This document shows, one piece after another, positions 22,972 to 31,260 of a stretch of 64,000 nucleotides of DNA. The translations under genes and the position numbers were made by a program. Source of the stretch: Novosphingobium sp. NDB2Meth1 (GTDB lineage Bacteria; Pseudomonadota; Alphaproteobacteria; Sphingomonadales; Sphingomonadaceae); the NCBI RefSeq assembly GCF_900117425.1, contig NZ_FPEH01000014.1, positions 372,001 to 436,000 of the forward strand, given 5' to 3'. A model generated the notes under the pieces. That model did no database searches and had not been told where the DNA came from. It saw only the letters and a list, made by a program, of their open reading frames with translations. Numbering within the stretch: the stretch's first letter is position 1; each line of letters starts with the position of its first letter.

Positions 22972-25089
22972 ATGCGCGTTTCGTTGGTTCGCAAGCTGGC
23001 CATGGCATCGGTTCTCGCGCTGGGTGTCGGGGCTGTCGCGCAATCAGGCGCGGTGGCCGGGGTGACCGACGCGATGCTGCGGAATGTGCCGGCGGGCGAA
23101 TGGCTGAGCTATGGCCGCGATTATGCCGAACAGCGCTATTCGCCGCTGACGCTGATCAACGAGTACAACGCCGACCAGCTGGGCCTCGCCTGGTATGCAG
23201 ATATGGACACCGCGCGCGGGCAGGAAGCCACCCCGCTGGTGCATGACGGGGTGCTCTACGTCTCGACCGCATGGTCGATGGTGAAGGCCTACGATGCGAA
23301 GACCGGCAAGCCGCTGTGGGCCTTCGATCCCAAGGTGCCGCGCGAGACGCTGGTGCGCACCTGCTGCGACGCGGTGAACCGGGGCGTCGCGCTCTATGGC
23401 GACAAGCTCTTCGTCGCCGCGCTCGATGGCCGCCTGATCGCGCTCGACCAGATGACCGGGAAGGTGATCTGGTCGAAGGTGACGGTGCCCAACCAGACCG
23501 ATTACACCATCACCGGCGCGCCGCGCATCGTGAAGGGTCGCGTGCTGATCGGCGCGGCGGGTTCGGAATACAAGGCGCGCGGGTATCTGGCGGCCTATGA
23601 TCCGGAAACGGGCAAGGAAGTCTGGCGCTTCAATACGGTGCCGGGCAACCCTGCCAAGGGCTTCGGCGTCGAAGGCGTCAACAAGGCAGCGCATGAGGCG
23701 GCGGCCAAGACCTGGGGCAACAAGTGGTGGACCCTCGGCGGCGGCGGCACCGTGTGGGATTCGATCACCTACGATCCCGAAACCAACCTCGTCCTCTTCG
23801 GCACGGGCAACGCCGAGCCGTGGAATCCTGCCGCCAATGGCCGCGAGGGTGACAGCCTCTACACCTCCTCGATCGTCGCGGTGAACGCGGACACCGGGCA
23901 GTACGCGTGGCACTTCCAGGAAACCCCGGAAGACCGCTGGGACTTCGACTCCGACCAGCAGATTACCATCGCCGACGTGATGATCGGCGGCGAAAAGCGC
24001 CATGTCGCCATGCATGCGCCCAAGAACGGGCATGTCTATGTGCTCGACGTGAAGACCGGCAAGTTCCTCTCGGCCACGCCGTGGGTGCCGGTGAACTGGG
24101 CGACGAAGATCGATCCCGAGACGGGCCGCCCGACGATCAACCCGGATGCGCAGTACGAGAAGACTGGCAAGCCCTTCGTGAGCCTGCCCGGTGCGGTCGG
24201 CGCGCATTCGTGGCAGCCGCAGAGCTACAGCCCGAAGACCGGATACCTTTATATTCCGACCAATCTCGCCGCATTCCCCTACATGGCGGCAGCGGGCTGG
24301 AAGCCGACCGACATCGGGTTCCAGACGGGGCTCGACGGCTATGCCGTGGCCATGCCGGCGGATGCCAAGGTGCAGGCCGGTGCCAAGGCCGCGACGACCG
24401 GCCAGCTGGTGGCGTGGGACGTCGCGAACCGGAAGCCGGCGTGGAAGGTCGATCTCAAGGGGCCGTCGAACGGCGGCGTGCTCTCGACTGCGGGCAACCT
24501 CGTGTTCCAGGGCACAGCTTCGGGCGAATTCGTTGCGTACACGGCGAACAGGGGTGAGCGACTGTGGTCGTTCCCGGCGCAGACCGGCATCATCGCCGCG
24601 CCGATGACCTATGCGATCGACGGCGAGCAATATGTCGCGATCATGGTCGGCTGGGGCGGCGTCTGGGATATCGCCACCGGTGTGCTGGCCGACAAGGCGG
24701 GCACGACGCGCAACATCAGCCGCCTGCTCGTATTCAAGCTGGGTGCCAAGGGGCAGCTGCCCGACGCGCCGCCGATGAACCAGATGGTGCTCGATCCGCC
24801 GCCGTTCACCGGCACCGTGGCGCAGGCGACCAAGGGCGGGCAGCTCTATGGCCGGTACTGCTCGGTCTGCCATGGCGATGCGGCGGTTTCGGGCGGGCTG
24901 AACCCCGATCTGCGTCACTCGGCGATCATCAATTCGGCCGATGCGCTGAAGGCCGTGGTGATCGGCGGACAGCTTCACGAGCTTGGCATGGTTTCGTTCA
25001 AGTCGGCGCTCAAGCCGGCTGACGCGGAGGCGATCCGGATGTATCTTGTGAAGCGTGCCAACGAGGACAAGGCGCTGGCATCGCGCTGA
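22972..25089 (+). CDS. PQQ-dependent quinohaemoprotein alcohol dehydrogenase
   Basis: A 705-residue type II quinohaemoprotein: signal peptide at residues 1-30, eight-bladed propeller with the PQQ-stacking disulphide TCCDAVNRG, EDRWDFDSDQQ in the active-site region, and a C-terminal cytochrome c domain with CSVCH near residue 628. It would oxidise primary alcohols or aldehydes in the periplasm, for example aromatic alcohols such as coniferyl or vanillyl alcohol. It is clearly paralogous to the enzyme at 15651-17921 but has a normal N-terminus. An aldehyde dehydrogenase follows 44 bases later, giving a plausible alcohol-to-acid sequence. Confidence 0.9.
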   Translation: MRVSLVRKLAMASVLALGVGAVAQSGAVAGVTDAMLRNVPAGEWLSYGRDYAEQRYSPLTLINEYNADQLGLAWYADMDTARGQEATPLVHDGVLYVSTAWSMVKAYDAKTGKPLWAFDPKVPRETLVRTCCDAVNRGVALYGDKLFVAALDGRLIALDQMTGKVIWSKVTVPNQTDYTITGAPRIVKGRVLIGAAGSEYKARGYLAAYDPETGKEVWRFNTVPGNPAKGFGVEGVNKAAHEAAAKTWGNKWWTLGGGGTVWDSITYDPETNLVLFGTGNAEPWNPAANGREGDSLYTSSIVAVNADTGQYAWHFQETPEDRWDFDSDQQITIADVMIGGEKRHVAMHAPKNGHVYVLDVKTGKFLSATPWVPVNWATKIDPETGRPTINPDAQYEKTGKPFVSLPGAVGAHSWQPQSYSPKTGYLYIPTNLAAFPYMAAAGWKPTDIGFQTGLDGYAVAMPADAKVQAGAKAATTGQLVAWDVANRKPAWKVDLKGPSNGGVLSTAGNLVFQGTASGEFVAYTANRGERLWSFPAQTGIIAAPMTYAIDGEQYVAIMVGWGGVWDIATGVLADKAGTTRNISRLLVFKLGAKGQLPDAPPMNQMVLDPPPFTGTVAQATKGGQLYGRYCSVCHGDAAVSGGLNPDLRHSAIINSADALKAVVIGGQLHELGMVSFKSALKPADAEAIRMYLVKRANEDKALASR

Positions 25090-25133
25090 CAAACTGCTAT
25101 ACGTTAGAACAATACTAGAGGACGGAGAGACTC

Positions 25134-26558
25134 ATGACCAAACTCTACCCCAATCTGATCGATGGCGAACTGGTTACCACGGCGAAGACCCTCGACGTGG
25201 TGAACCCGGCGAACGAGCAGGTGATCGGCCAGGTGCCGGCCTGCGGCGCCGAAGAGCTTGACCGCGCCGTGGCCGCCGCCCGCCGCGCCTTCAAGACCTG
25301 GTCGAAGACCCCGGTCGACGAGCGCCGCGTGGTGATCCAGAAGATGGCCGCCGCGATCGACGCCAACTTCGACGAACTCTTCCGCCTCCTCACCTCGGAG
25401 CAGGGCAAGCCGCACCAGCAGGCCCAGTTCGAAATCGGCGGCTGCTCGGCGATGATGAACGCGCAGTCGACGCTGACCCTCGAAGAGACGATCAACGAGG
25501 ACAGCGAGACCCGTCTCAGCCGCACCCGCCGCGTGCCGGTCGGCGTTGTCGGCGGCATCGTGCCGTGGAACTTCCCGCTGCTGATGGCGGTGCAGAAGAT
25601 CGCCCCGGCGATGCTTGCGGGCTGCACCATCGTGCTCAAGCCCTCGCCGTTCACGCCGCTGACCACGCTGCGCTTTGCCGAACTGATCGCGGACATCGTG
25701 CCTGCCGGCGTCGTCAACATCATCACCGGCGAGGATGCCCTCGGCCCGATGATCACCGCGCACCCGGATATCGACAAGATCACTTTCACCGGCTCGACCG
25801 CGACCGGCAAGAAGATCATGGAAGGCGCCTCGAAGGACCTCAAGCGCATCACGCTCGAGCTCGGCGGCAACGACGCCTCGATCGTGCTGCCCGACGCGGA
25901 CGTGCAGAAGGTGGCCGAGCAGCTGTTCTGGTCGAGCTTCACCAACGCGGGCCAGATCTGCGTGGCGGCCAAGCGCATCTACATCCACGAGGACATCTAT
26001 GACGAGCTGAGCGCGGCGATTGCCGAATACGCGAAGAACGTGAAGGTGGGTGACGGCTCGGAGCAGGGCACCGGCGTGGGCCCGATCCAGAACAAGAAGC
26101 AGTTCGAGCGCGTGTGCGAACTGATCCAGGACGCCAAGGACAACGGCTACAAGTTCCTCGTCGGCGGCGATGTCGATCCCTCGGGCTCGGGCTACTACGT
26201 GCCGATCACCATCCTCGACAACCCGCCGGAAGACGCGCGCATCGTGGCGGAAGAGCAGTTCGGCCCGGTCATGCCGCTGATGAAGTTCTCGAGCGACGAT
26301 GAAGTGATCGCGCGCGCGAACAACTCGGAATACGGCCTTGCCGGTGCGGTCTGGACCAAGGACACCGAGCGCGGCGTCAAGATCGCCGAGCAGCTCGAAA
26401 CGGGTACGGTGTGGATCAACGAGTTCCTCCACCTCTCGCCCTTCGCGCCCTTCGGCGGCCACAAGCAGTCCGGCTTCGGCGCCGAGTACGGCATCGAGGG
26501 CCTGAAGGAGTTCACCTACAGCCAGGTGATCACCGTCAAGAAGGACGCGCTCGTCTGA
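25134..26558 (+). CDS. NAD(P)-dependent aldehyde dehydrogenase
   Basis: A 474-residue aldehyde dehydrogenase with VPWNFPLL (143-150), FTGSTATGKK (218-227), general base Glu242 (LELGGND), nucleophile Cys276 (NAGQICVAAK), EEQFGPVMP and a C-terminal GGHKQSGFGAEYG. The closest familiar group is the medium-specificity aldehyde/succinate-semialdehyde-type enzymes. Position after a PQQ alcohol dehydrogenase suggests oxidation of the aldehyde product once it reaches the cytoplasm. A strong terminator follows. Its codons are strongly biased to C-ending forms, suggesting high expression. Confidence 0.88.
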   Translation: MTKLYPNLIDGELVTTAKTLDVVNPANEQVIGQVPACGAEELDRAVAAARRAFKTWSKTPVDERRVVIQKMAAAIDANFDELFRLLTSEQGKPHQQAQFEIGGCSAMMNAQSTLTLEETINEDSETRLSRTRRVPVGVVGGIVPWNFPLLMAVQKIAPAMLAGCTIVLKPSPFTPLTTLRFAELIADIVPAGVVNIITGEDALGPMITAHPDIDKITFTGSTATGKKIMEGASKDLKRITLELGGNDASIVLPDADVQKVAEQLFWSSFTNAGQICVAAKRIYIHEDIYDELSAAIAEYAKNVKVGDGSEQGTGVGPIQNKKQFERVCELIQDAKDNGYKFLVGGDVDPSGSGYYVPITILDNPPEDARIVAEEQFGPVMPLMKFSSDDEVIARANNSEYGLAGAVWTKDTERGVKIAEQLETGTVWINEFLHLSPFAPFGGHKQSGFGAEYGIEGLKEFTYSQVITVKKDALV

Positions 26559-26578
26559 GAGCCTGTTGAGTGACGTTG

Positions 26579-26618
26579 CGGCCCCGCCGACCCGGCGGTC
26601 GGCGGGGCCGTTTGTTTT
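26579..26618 (+). terminator. Strong intrinsic terminator
   Basis: A perfect 14-bp stem (CGGCCCCGCCGACC with GGTCGGCGGGGCCG, loop CGGC) is followed by TTTGTTTT. It separates the aldehyde dehydrogenase from the amidohydrolase operon, whose first ATG is only 13 bases later, so that operon depends either on read-through or on a promoter upstream of the stem. Confidence 0.85.
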
Positions 26619-26631
26619 GAGGACTACCCCG

Positions 26632-27504
26632 ATGCCCATCGATATTTCGAAGATAAAGGCCATCGACGTGCATGTGCATGCCGAGGTTTCGTGCCACGAT
26701 CCGGAAGATCCGGTGATGGGCAAGTTCTTCGATGCGGCGTCGGCCTATTTCAAGGCCCCCCGCGAGCGGCCCAAGATGCCCGAGATCGTCGAGATCTACC
26801 GCGAGCAGCAGATCGCCTTCTGCATGTTCACGGTGGACGCTGAAAGCGGCATGGGCGCCAAGCGGGTCTCGAACTATGAAGTCGCCGAAATGGCGCTCAA
26901 GAACGACGACATCTGCATCGCCTTTGCCTCGATCGACCCGCACAAGGGCAAGTTCGGCGCGCGCGAGGCGCGCGATCTGATCGAGAACTACGGGGTCAAG
27001 GGCTTCAAGTTCCACGGCATCGTGCAGAACGCGCACCCGGCCGACCGCATGGCCTACCCGATCTACGAAGTGATTGCCGAGCACAAGCTGCCCGCGATCT
27101 TCCACACCGGCCATTCGGGCATGGGCACCGGCATGCGCGGCGGCGGCGGGATGCGGCTCAAGTATGGCCAGCCGATGCTGATCGACGATGTCGCGGTCGA
27201 TTTCCCCGATATGAAGATCATTCTGGCGCACCCCTCGTGGCCGTGGGTCGACGAGAGCCTGTCGATGGCGCTGCACAAGGACAACGTGTTCATCGACCTC
27301 TCGGGCTGGTCACCGAAGTATTTCGCGCCGCAGATCATCCAGTATGCCAATACGCAGCTGAAACATAAGATGCTGTTCGGCAGCGATTTTCCGCTGATCC
27401 ACCCGCAGAAGTGGATCGAAGCCGCGCTCAAGGTCGGCTTCCGCGAGGATGTGCTGCCCGGGATCATGAAGGACAACGCGGTGCGCCTGCTGGGGCTGGC
27501 CTGA
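26632..27504 (+). CDS. Amidohydrolase-2 family hydrolase or decarboxylase
   Basis: A 290-residue metal-dependent TIM-barrel protein of the amidohydrolase-2 family: DVHVH (metal ligands His14 and His16), FHTGHSG near residue 157, ILAHPSWPW near residue 201 and the final Asp in FGSDFPLI. Members include decarboxylases of aromatic acids (LigW, gamma-resorcylate decarboxylase) and C-C bond hydrolases such as the beta-ketoacyl-CoA hydrolase of coumarate degradation. It is only distantly like the LigW at 44586, and its HxH motif (LigW has Glu19 there) fits the hydrolase branch better. GAGGA precedes the ATG. First gene of a six-gene operon to 31160. Confidence 0.75.
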   Translation: MPIDISKIKAIDVHVHAEVSCHDPEDPVMGKFFDAASAYFKAPRERPKMPEIVEIYREQQIAFCMFTVDAESGMGAKRVSNYEVAEMALKNDDICIAFASIDPHKGKFGAREARDLIENYGVKGFKFHGIVQNAHPADRMAYPIYEVIAEHKLPAIFHTGHSGMGTGMRGGGGMRLKYGQPMLIDDVAVDFPDMKIILAHPSWPWVDESLSMALHKDNVFIDLSGWSPKYFAPQIIQYANTQLKHKMLFGSDFPLIHPQKWIEAALKVGFREDVLPGIMKDNAVRLLGLA

Positions 27505-27509
27505 GCGCC

Positions 27510-27974
27510 ATGACCGCAGACCCGGCCGATATCCGCGGCTGGCAACGGCTGAGCGGAGAGATCACCACTTCGGGGCGGCTTGAAGAGGCCGATGTCGCAC
27601 GGCTGGCAGCGCTCGGGGTCAGGCAGGTGGTCAACCTCGCGCTCGACAGCCATCCCGAAGCGCTGGCGGAAGAAGGCGTGAAACTTGCTGCCGAGGGGAT
27701 CGCCTACACGCACATCCCGGTGCCCTTCGATGCGCCGCAGGAAGCGCATTACGAGGCGTTCCGCGCCGCGCTGGAGACCGGGCCGACCCCGGTCCACGTT
27801 CATTGTATCATGAACTGGCGCGTCTCGGCGTTCTTCTATCGGCTGAACCGGGATGAGCGCGGGATGCCGGAGCACGAGGCGCGCGCGCTGATGGTGCAGC
27901 AATGGGAGCCCGACGCTTCGGACAAGCCCGAATGGGCGGTCTGGGCCGACTTTATCGCATCGAAGGCAAGGTGA
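27510..27974 (+). CDS. Protein-tyrosine-phosphatase-like protein with altered active-site loop
   Basis: A 154-residue protein of the dual-specificity phosphatase-like fold (VRQVVNLALDSHPEAL near residues 38-52, then IPVPFDAPQ). The expected Cys-X5-Arg loop is present only as HCIMNWR, that is Cys99-X4-Arg104, one residue short. Relatives with HCAANxRVSAF-type loops are common and poorly characterised, so phosphatase activity should not be assumed. It is six bases after the amidohydrolase and overlaps the SDR by one base, which suggests a metabolic rather than signalling role. Confidence 0.65.
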   Translation: MTADPADIRGWQRLSGEITTSGRLEEADVARLAALGVRQVVNLALDSHPEALAEEGVKLAAEGIAYTHIPVPFDAPQEAHYEAFRAALETGPTPVHVHCIMNWRVSAFFYRLNRDERGMPEHEARALMVQQWEPDASDKPEWAVWADFIASKAR

Positions 27975-28723
27975 TGGATTTCGCAGGCCAGCACCTGGTC
28001 ATCACCGGCGCTTCAACCGGGATCGGCAAGGCGACGGCGGCGCGCGTTGTGCGCGGCGGTGCGCGGGTGACGCTGATTGCGCGGCGCGGGGAGTTGCTTG
28101 CCGATCTGTGCGCGGAACTCGGCGCGGGCGCGGGCTGGGCAGCGGCGGATGTCGGCAGGCAGGACCAGCTGATCGCGGCGCTCGACAGCGCTGTTGCGCA
28201 GCATGGGCCAATCGATGCGCTGTTTCTGAATGCGGGGACGGGCGGAACATTCGCGCCGCTGGAGCACTATTCGGACGACGCTTTCGATGCGCTGATGGCG
28301 GTGAATATGCAGGCACCGTTCTGGGCGGTGCGCCACGTGCTGCCCGCGATGAAGGCGCGTGGGCAGGGTTCGATCCTGATTACCGGCAGCCTTGCTTCGG
28401 AACGGGGCATGGCGATGAACGTGGCCTATGTGATGAGCAAGCACGCGGTGCTTGGCCTTGCGCGGGCTGCGGCGCTGGAAGGGGCTGCACATGGCGTGCG
28501 CGTGAATTGCCTCGTGCCGGGCTTCATCGATACGCCGCTGCTCGATGGCGTGCCCGCCGAGCAGCTGACCTCGCTCGCCGCCAATGTGCCGCAAGGGCGG
28601 CTGGGTTCGCCGGAAGACGTGGCGGAAGTCGCCGCCTTCCTGCTTTCGAGCGCCGCCGCGCATGTCACCGGCCAGAGCTGGGCGGTGGATGGCGGCGTGC
28701 TAGGTACTCTTGCCGTCAGGTAA
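27974..28723 (+). CDS. Short-chain dehydrogenase/reductase
   Basis: A 249-residue classical SDR with TGASTGIG (residues 11-18), NAGTGG, ITGSLAS (Ser near 139) and YVMSK near 152. The C-terminal end, GQSWAVDGGVLGTL, is standard for this family. The ATG shares one base with the preceding stop. It probably oxidises or reduces a side-chain hydroxyl of the intermediate handled by this operon. In beta-ether catabolism a Calpha-dehydrogenase acts before the LigF-type transferase encoded next, but this protein is shorter than LigD/LigL and that role is unproven. Confidence 0.82.
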   Translation: MDFAGQHLVITGASTGIGKATAARVVRGGARVTLIARRGELLADLCAELGAGAGWAAADVGRQDQLIAALDSAVAQHGPIDALFLNAGTGGTFAPLEHYSDDAFDALMAVNMQAPFWAVRHVLPAMKARGQGSILITGSLASERGMAMNVAYVMSKHAVLGLARAAALEGAAHGVRVNCLVPGFIDTPLLDGVPAEQLTSLAANVPQGRLGSPEDVAEVAAFLLSSAAAHVTGQSWAVDGGVLGTLAVR

Positions 28724-28727
28724 CTCT

Positions 28728-29504
28728 ATGACCCTCAAGTATTATCACGCCGAACCTTTGGCGAACTCCTTGAAATCCATGGCTCCGCTCAAGGAGAAGG
28801 GGCTGGATTACGAGAGCGTGTACGTCGACCTGCACAAGTTTGAGCAGCACCAGCCGTGGTTCACCGCGATCAATCCCGAGGGGCAAGTGCCGGTGCTCGA
28901 TCATGACGGCACGATCATCACGCACACCACGGTGATCAACGAGTATCTGGAGGACGTCTTCCCGGATGCGCAGCCTGCCGATGGCCCGCTGCGCCCGCGC
29001 GATGCGGTGGGGGCGGCGCGGATGCGCTACTGGAACAAGTTCGTCGACGAGCAGGTGATGAACTTTGTCTCGATGCACGGTTGGCACCGCATGGTCGGCG
29101 TGATTGCTCGCAATATCGAAAGTGGCGAGTTCGAGAAGTTGCTCGAAAACATCCCGCTGCCCGATCAGCGCAAGAAGTGGGCGACGGCGCGCTCGGGCTT
29201 CTCGAAAGCCGACCTCGCGCATGCAACTAGCAAGATCGAATACGCGGTGGACAAGGTGGAGAAGCAGTTGGCCGAAACGCCGTGGCTGGCGGGCCAGACC
29301 TACACGCTGGCGGACATCAACTTCTATTCGCATTGCGGGATGATGGTGGAGCGAATGTTCCCCGAAATGGAGATCGGCAAGCGTGCGCAGCGGCTTGTCG
29401 AATGGCGCGAGCGGGTGACGGCGCGGCCAGGCATGGCGGCAGCGCTCAAGTCCGAGGACCGGACGGCGCCGGGCCTGCGCAACCGGTCGGGGCATGTGCG
29501 CTGA
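28728..29504 (+). CDS. Glutathione S-transferase, LigF-like beta-etherase family
   Basis: A 258-residue glutathione transferase whose opening MTLKYYHAEPLANSLK and following KGLDYESVYVDLHKFEQHQPWF, NPEGQVPVLDHDG and INEYLEDVFPD closely follow my recollection of the Sphingobium beta-etherase LigF (257 residues). LigF breaks the beta-aryl ether bond of oxidised lignin dimers, releasing guaiacol and a glutathione conjugate. The catalytic Ser/Asn region NSL (residues 13-15) is present. Stereochemistry and true activity cannot be read off. It overlaps the next hydrolase gene by one base in a six-gene operon. Confidence 0.82.
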   Translation: MTLKYYHAEPLANSLKSMAPLKEKGLDYESVYVDLHKFEQHQPWFTAINPEGQVPVLDHDGTIITHTTVINEYLEDVFPDAQPADGPLRPRDAVGAARMRYWNKFVDEQVMNFVSMHGWHRMVGVIARNIESGEFEKLLENIPLPDQRKKWATARSGFSKADLAHATSKIEYAVDKVEKQLAETPWLAGQTYTLADINFYSHCGMMVERMFPEMEIGKRAQRLVEWRERVTARPGMAAALKSEDRTAPGLRNRSGHVR

Positions 29505-30244
29505 TGGCCGGGTTTGTTCTGATCCATGGCTCTTGGCATGGCGGCTGGTGCTTCGATCCGGTTGCAGCATTGCTGCGCGCGCGGGGGCACACGGTTGTGG
29601 CGCCGACGCTGCCGGGAATGGGCGGCACGGCGGAGGAACTGGCGGCGGTGACGCTGGGCGAGTGGGGTGAGTTTGCTGCGCAGCATTGCCGCGATCTGAA
29701 GGCGCAGCTGGGCGGCGGCCCGGTGGTGCTCGGCGGGCATTCGCGCGGTGGTCTGGTCGTCAGCACGGCGGCGGAGCGCGATCCTTCGGCCATGGATGCG
29801 CTCGTCTATGTCTGCGCGATGATGCTGCCTTCGGGATCGTCGCGCGCCGAGTTCAAGACGATGGAAGAGCCCAATCCGGATTTCGATGCGATTATCAGCA
29901 AGGTGCATGATGGCGCGGCGACCGTGGTCGATCCGGCGCTGGCAGGGCCGATCTTCGCGCAGCTTTCGCCGCCGGAGCTGGTCGCGGGCGTGCTGCCGCG
30001 CCTTGTGGCGGAGCCGCATGGGCCGCGCTCGGAGCCATTGGTGCTGACGGCGGAGCGTTGGGGCTCGCTCCCGCGCACTTATGTCGAATGCACCGAGGAC
30101 CGCACGATCCCCATTGCCAGCCAGCGCCGGATGCAGGCGATGTCGCCCGGCGCGCGGGTGGTGACTTTGGATGCCGATCACAGCCCCTATCTCTCGCGTC
30201 CGCAGCAACTGGCGGACGCGCTCGAGGGGGCGATTCCGGCCTGA
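29504..30244 (+). CDS. Alpha/beta hydrolase
   Basis: A 246-residue alpha/beta hydrolase: oxyanion-hole motif HGSWHGGW (residues 8-15), nucleophile Ser in GGHSRGG near residue 81 and catalytic His in DADHSPYLS near residue 225. The group resembles esterase/methyl-esterase proteins of the salicylate-methylesterase type. It would hydrolyse an ester, lactone or thioester. It is translationally coupled to the LigF-like gene (one-base overlap). A second hydrolase of the same subfamily is encoded at 37053-37721. Confidence 0.82.
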   Translation: MAGFVLIHGSWHGGWCFDPVAALLRARGHTVVAPTLPGMGGTAEELAAVTLGEWGEFAAQHCRDLKAQLGGGPVVLGGHSRGGLVVSTAAERDPSAMDALVYVCAMMLPSGSSRAEFKTMEEPNPDFDAIISKVHDGAATVVDPALAGPIFAQLSPPELVAGVLPRLVAEPHGPRSEPLVLTAERWGSLPRTYVECTEDRTIPIASQRRMQAMSPGARVVTLDADHSPYLSRPQQLADALEGAIPA

Positions 30245-30257
30245 TGGATACAAGCTG

Positions 30258-31160
30258 ATGCGCGAAGTGAGGCTGAGCCCGCAGGGCGATTTCGACAATG
30301 CCGCGCAGGAGCACCGCCACATCACCGCGCATCCGCTGAGCGCTGCGATGGGGGCCGAGATTACCGGGGTACGGCTGGGCCATGACCTCTTGCCCGAAGC
30401 CTTCGACGAAATCCGCGAGGCGCTGTGGCGGCACAAGATGGTGTTTCTGCGCGATCAGCATCTGACGCATTCGGAGCATGAGGCGTTCTCCGCGCGGTTC
30501 GGGCCCTTCGCGGTCGATGCCTATACGCAAGGGGTGGAGGGGCATCGCAACGTCCACCCGCTGATCAAGGAAGCGGACACGAAGACCAAGGCGCTGTTCG
30601 GCAGCGGCTGGCACACGGATTCGCCGTTCCTCGACGAGCCGCCCTCGGTGACGATCCTGCGCGCGGTCGAGGTGCCGCCCTATGGCGGGGACACGGTCTG
30701 GGCCGATACGCAGCTGGCGTGGCGGATGCTGAGCCCCGCGATGCAGGCGCTGCTGCGGCCTTTGAAGGTCCATATGTCAGCCGAGGCGAACGTGGCGACG
30801 CAGGAGCGGATCACCGGCAAGCCGATGACCTTCGCCAGCGAGGATCGGCGCACGGCGGCGGTGCAGGGCAATTTCCACCCGCTGGTGCGCACGCATCCCT
30901 TTACCGGGCTGCCCTCGCTCTATGTGGACGAAGTCTATGCCGTGGGGATCGAGGGGATGACCGAGGCGGAGAGCCGGCCCATCCTCGATTTCCTGACGCG
31001 GCATATCACGCAGGCGGGCTTCACCTGCCGCCTGCGCTGGGAGCCCGGGATGATCGCGATGTGGGACAACCGCGCCGCACTGCATCTGGCGCCGAATGAT
31101 TATGATGGGTTCCGGCGCGAGATGTACCGCACAACGATGGCGGGGGAGCGGCCGGAGTAG
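30258..31160 (+). CDS. TauD/TfdA-type Fe(II)/2-oxoglutarate dioxygenase
   Basis: A 300-residue alpha-ketoglutarate-dependent dioxygenase. The iron triad is visible as His119 and Asp121 (GWHTDSPF) and His276 (RAALHLA), with the co-substrate-binding Arg287 (RREMYRTT). TauD releases sulphite from taurine and TfdA cleaves aryl ethers such as 2,4-D, so an ether-cleaving or O-dealkylating role is attractive next to a LigF-like gene. Many other substrates are possible. It is the last gene of the operon that begins at 26632. Confidence 0.85.
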   Translation: MREVRLSPQGDFDNAAQEHRHITAHPLSAAMGAEITGVRLGHDLLPEAFDEIREALWRHKMVFLRDQHLTHSEHEAFSARFGPFAVDAYTQGVEGHRNVHPLIKEADTKTKALFGSGWHTDSPFLDEPPSVTILRAVEVPPYGGDTVWADTQLAWRMLSPAMQALLRPLKVHMSAEANVATQERITGKPMTFASEDRRTAAVQGNFHPLVRTHPFTGLPSLYVDEVYAVGIEGMTEAESRPILDFLTRHITQAGFTCRLRWEPGMIAMWDNRAALHLAPNDYDGFRREMYRTTMAGERPE

Positions 31161-31260
31161 GGTGGACACTTCCGATGACGCCAAACTCGATGGTGATCCA
31201 CTAGCCTCGCATCGCAGACCGCTCTAACCTTCGGCTTTTCCAGTCGCTGCGCGGGGCACC

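Noticed and set aside
25091..25120. Possible further motif B copy (GTTAGAACAATACTAGAG) before the aldehyde dehydrogenase at 25134
   Set aside because: It matches only with a one-base gap and lacks symmetry, so it was not listed as a site.
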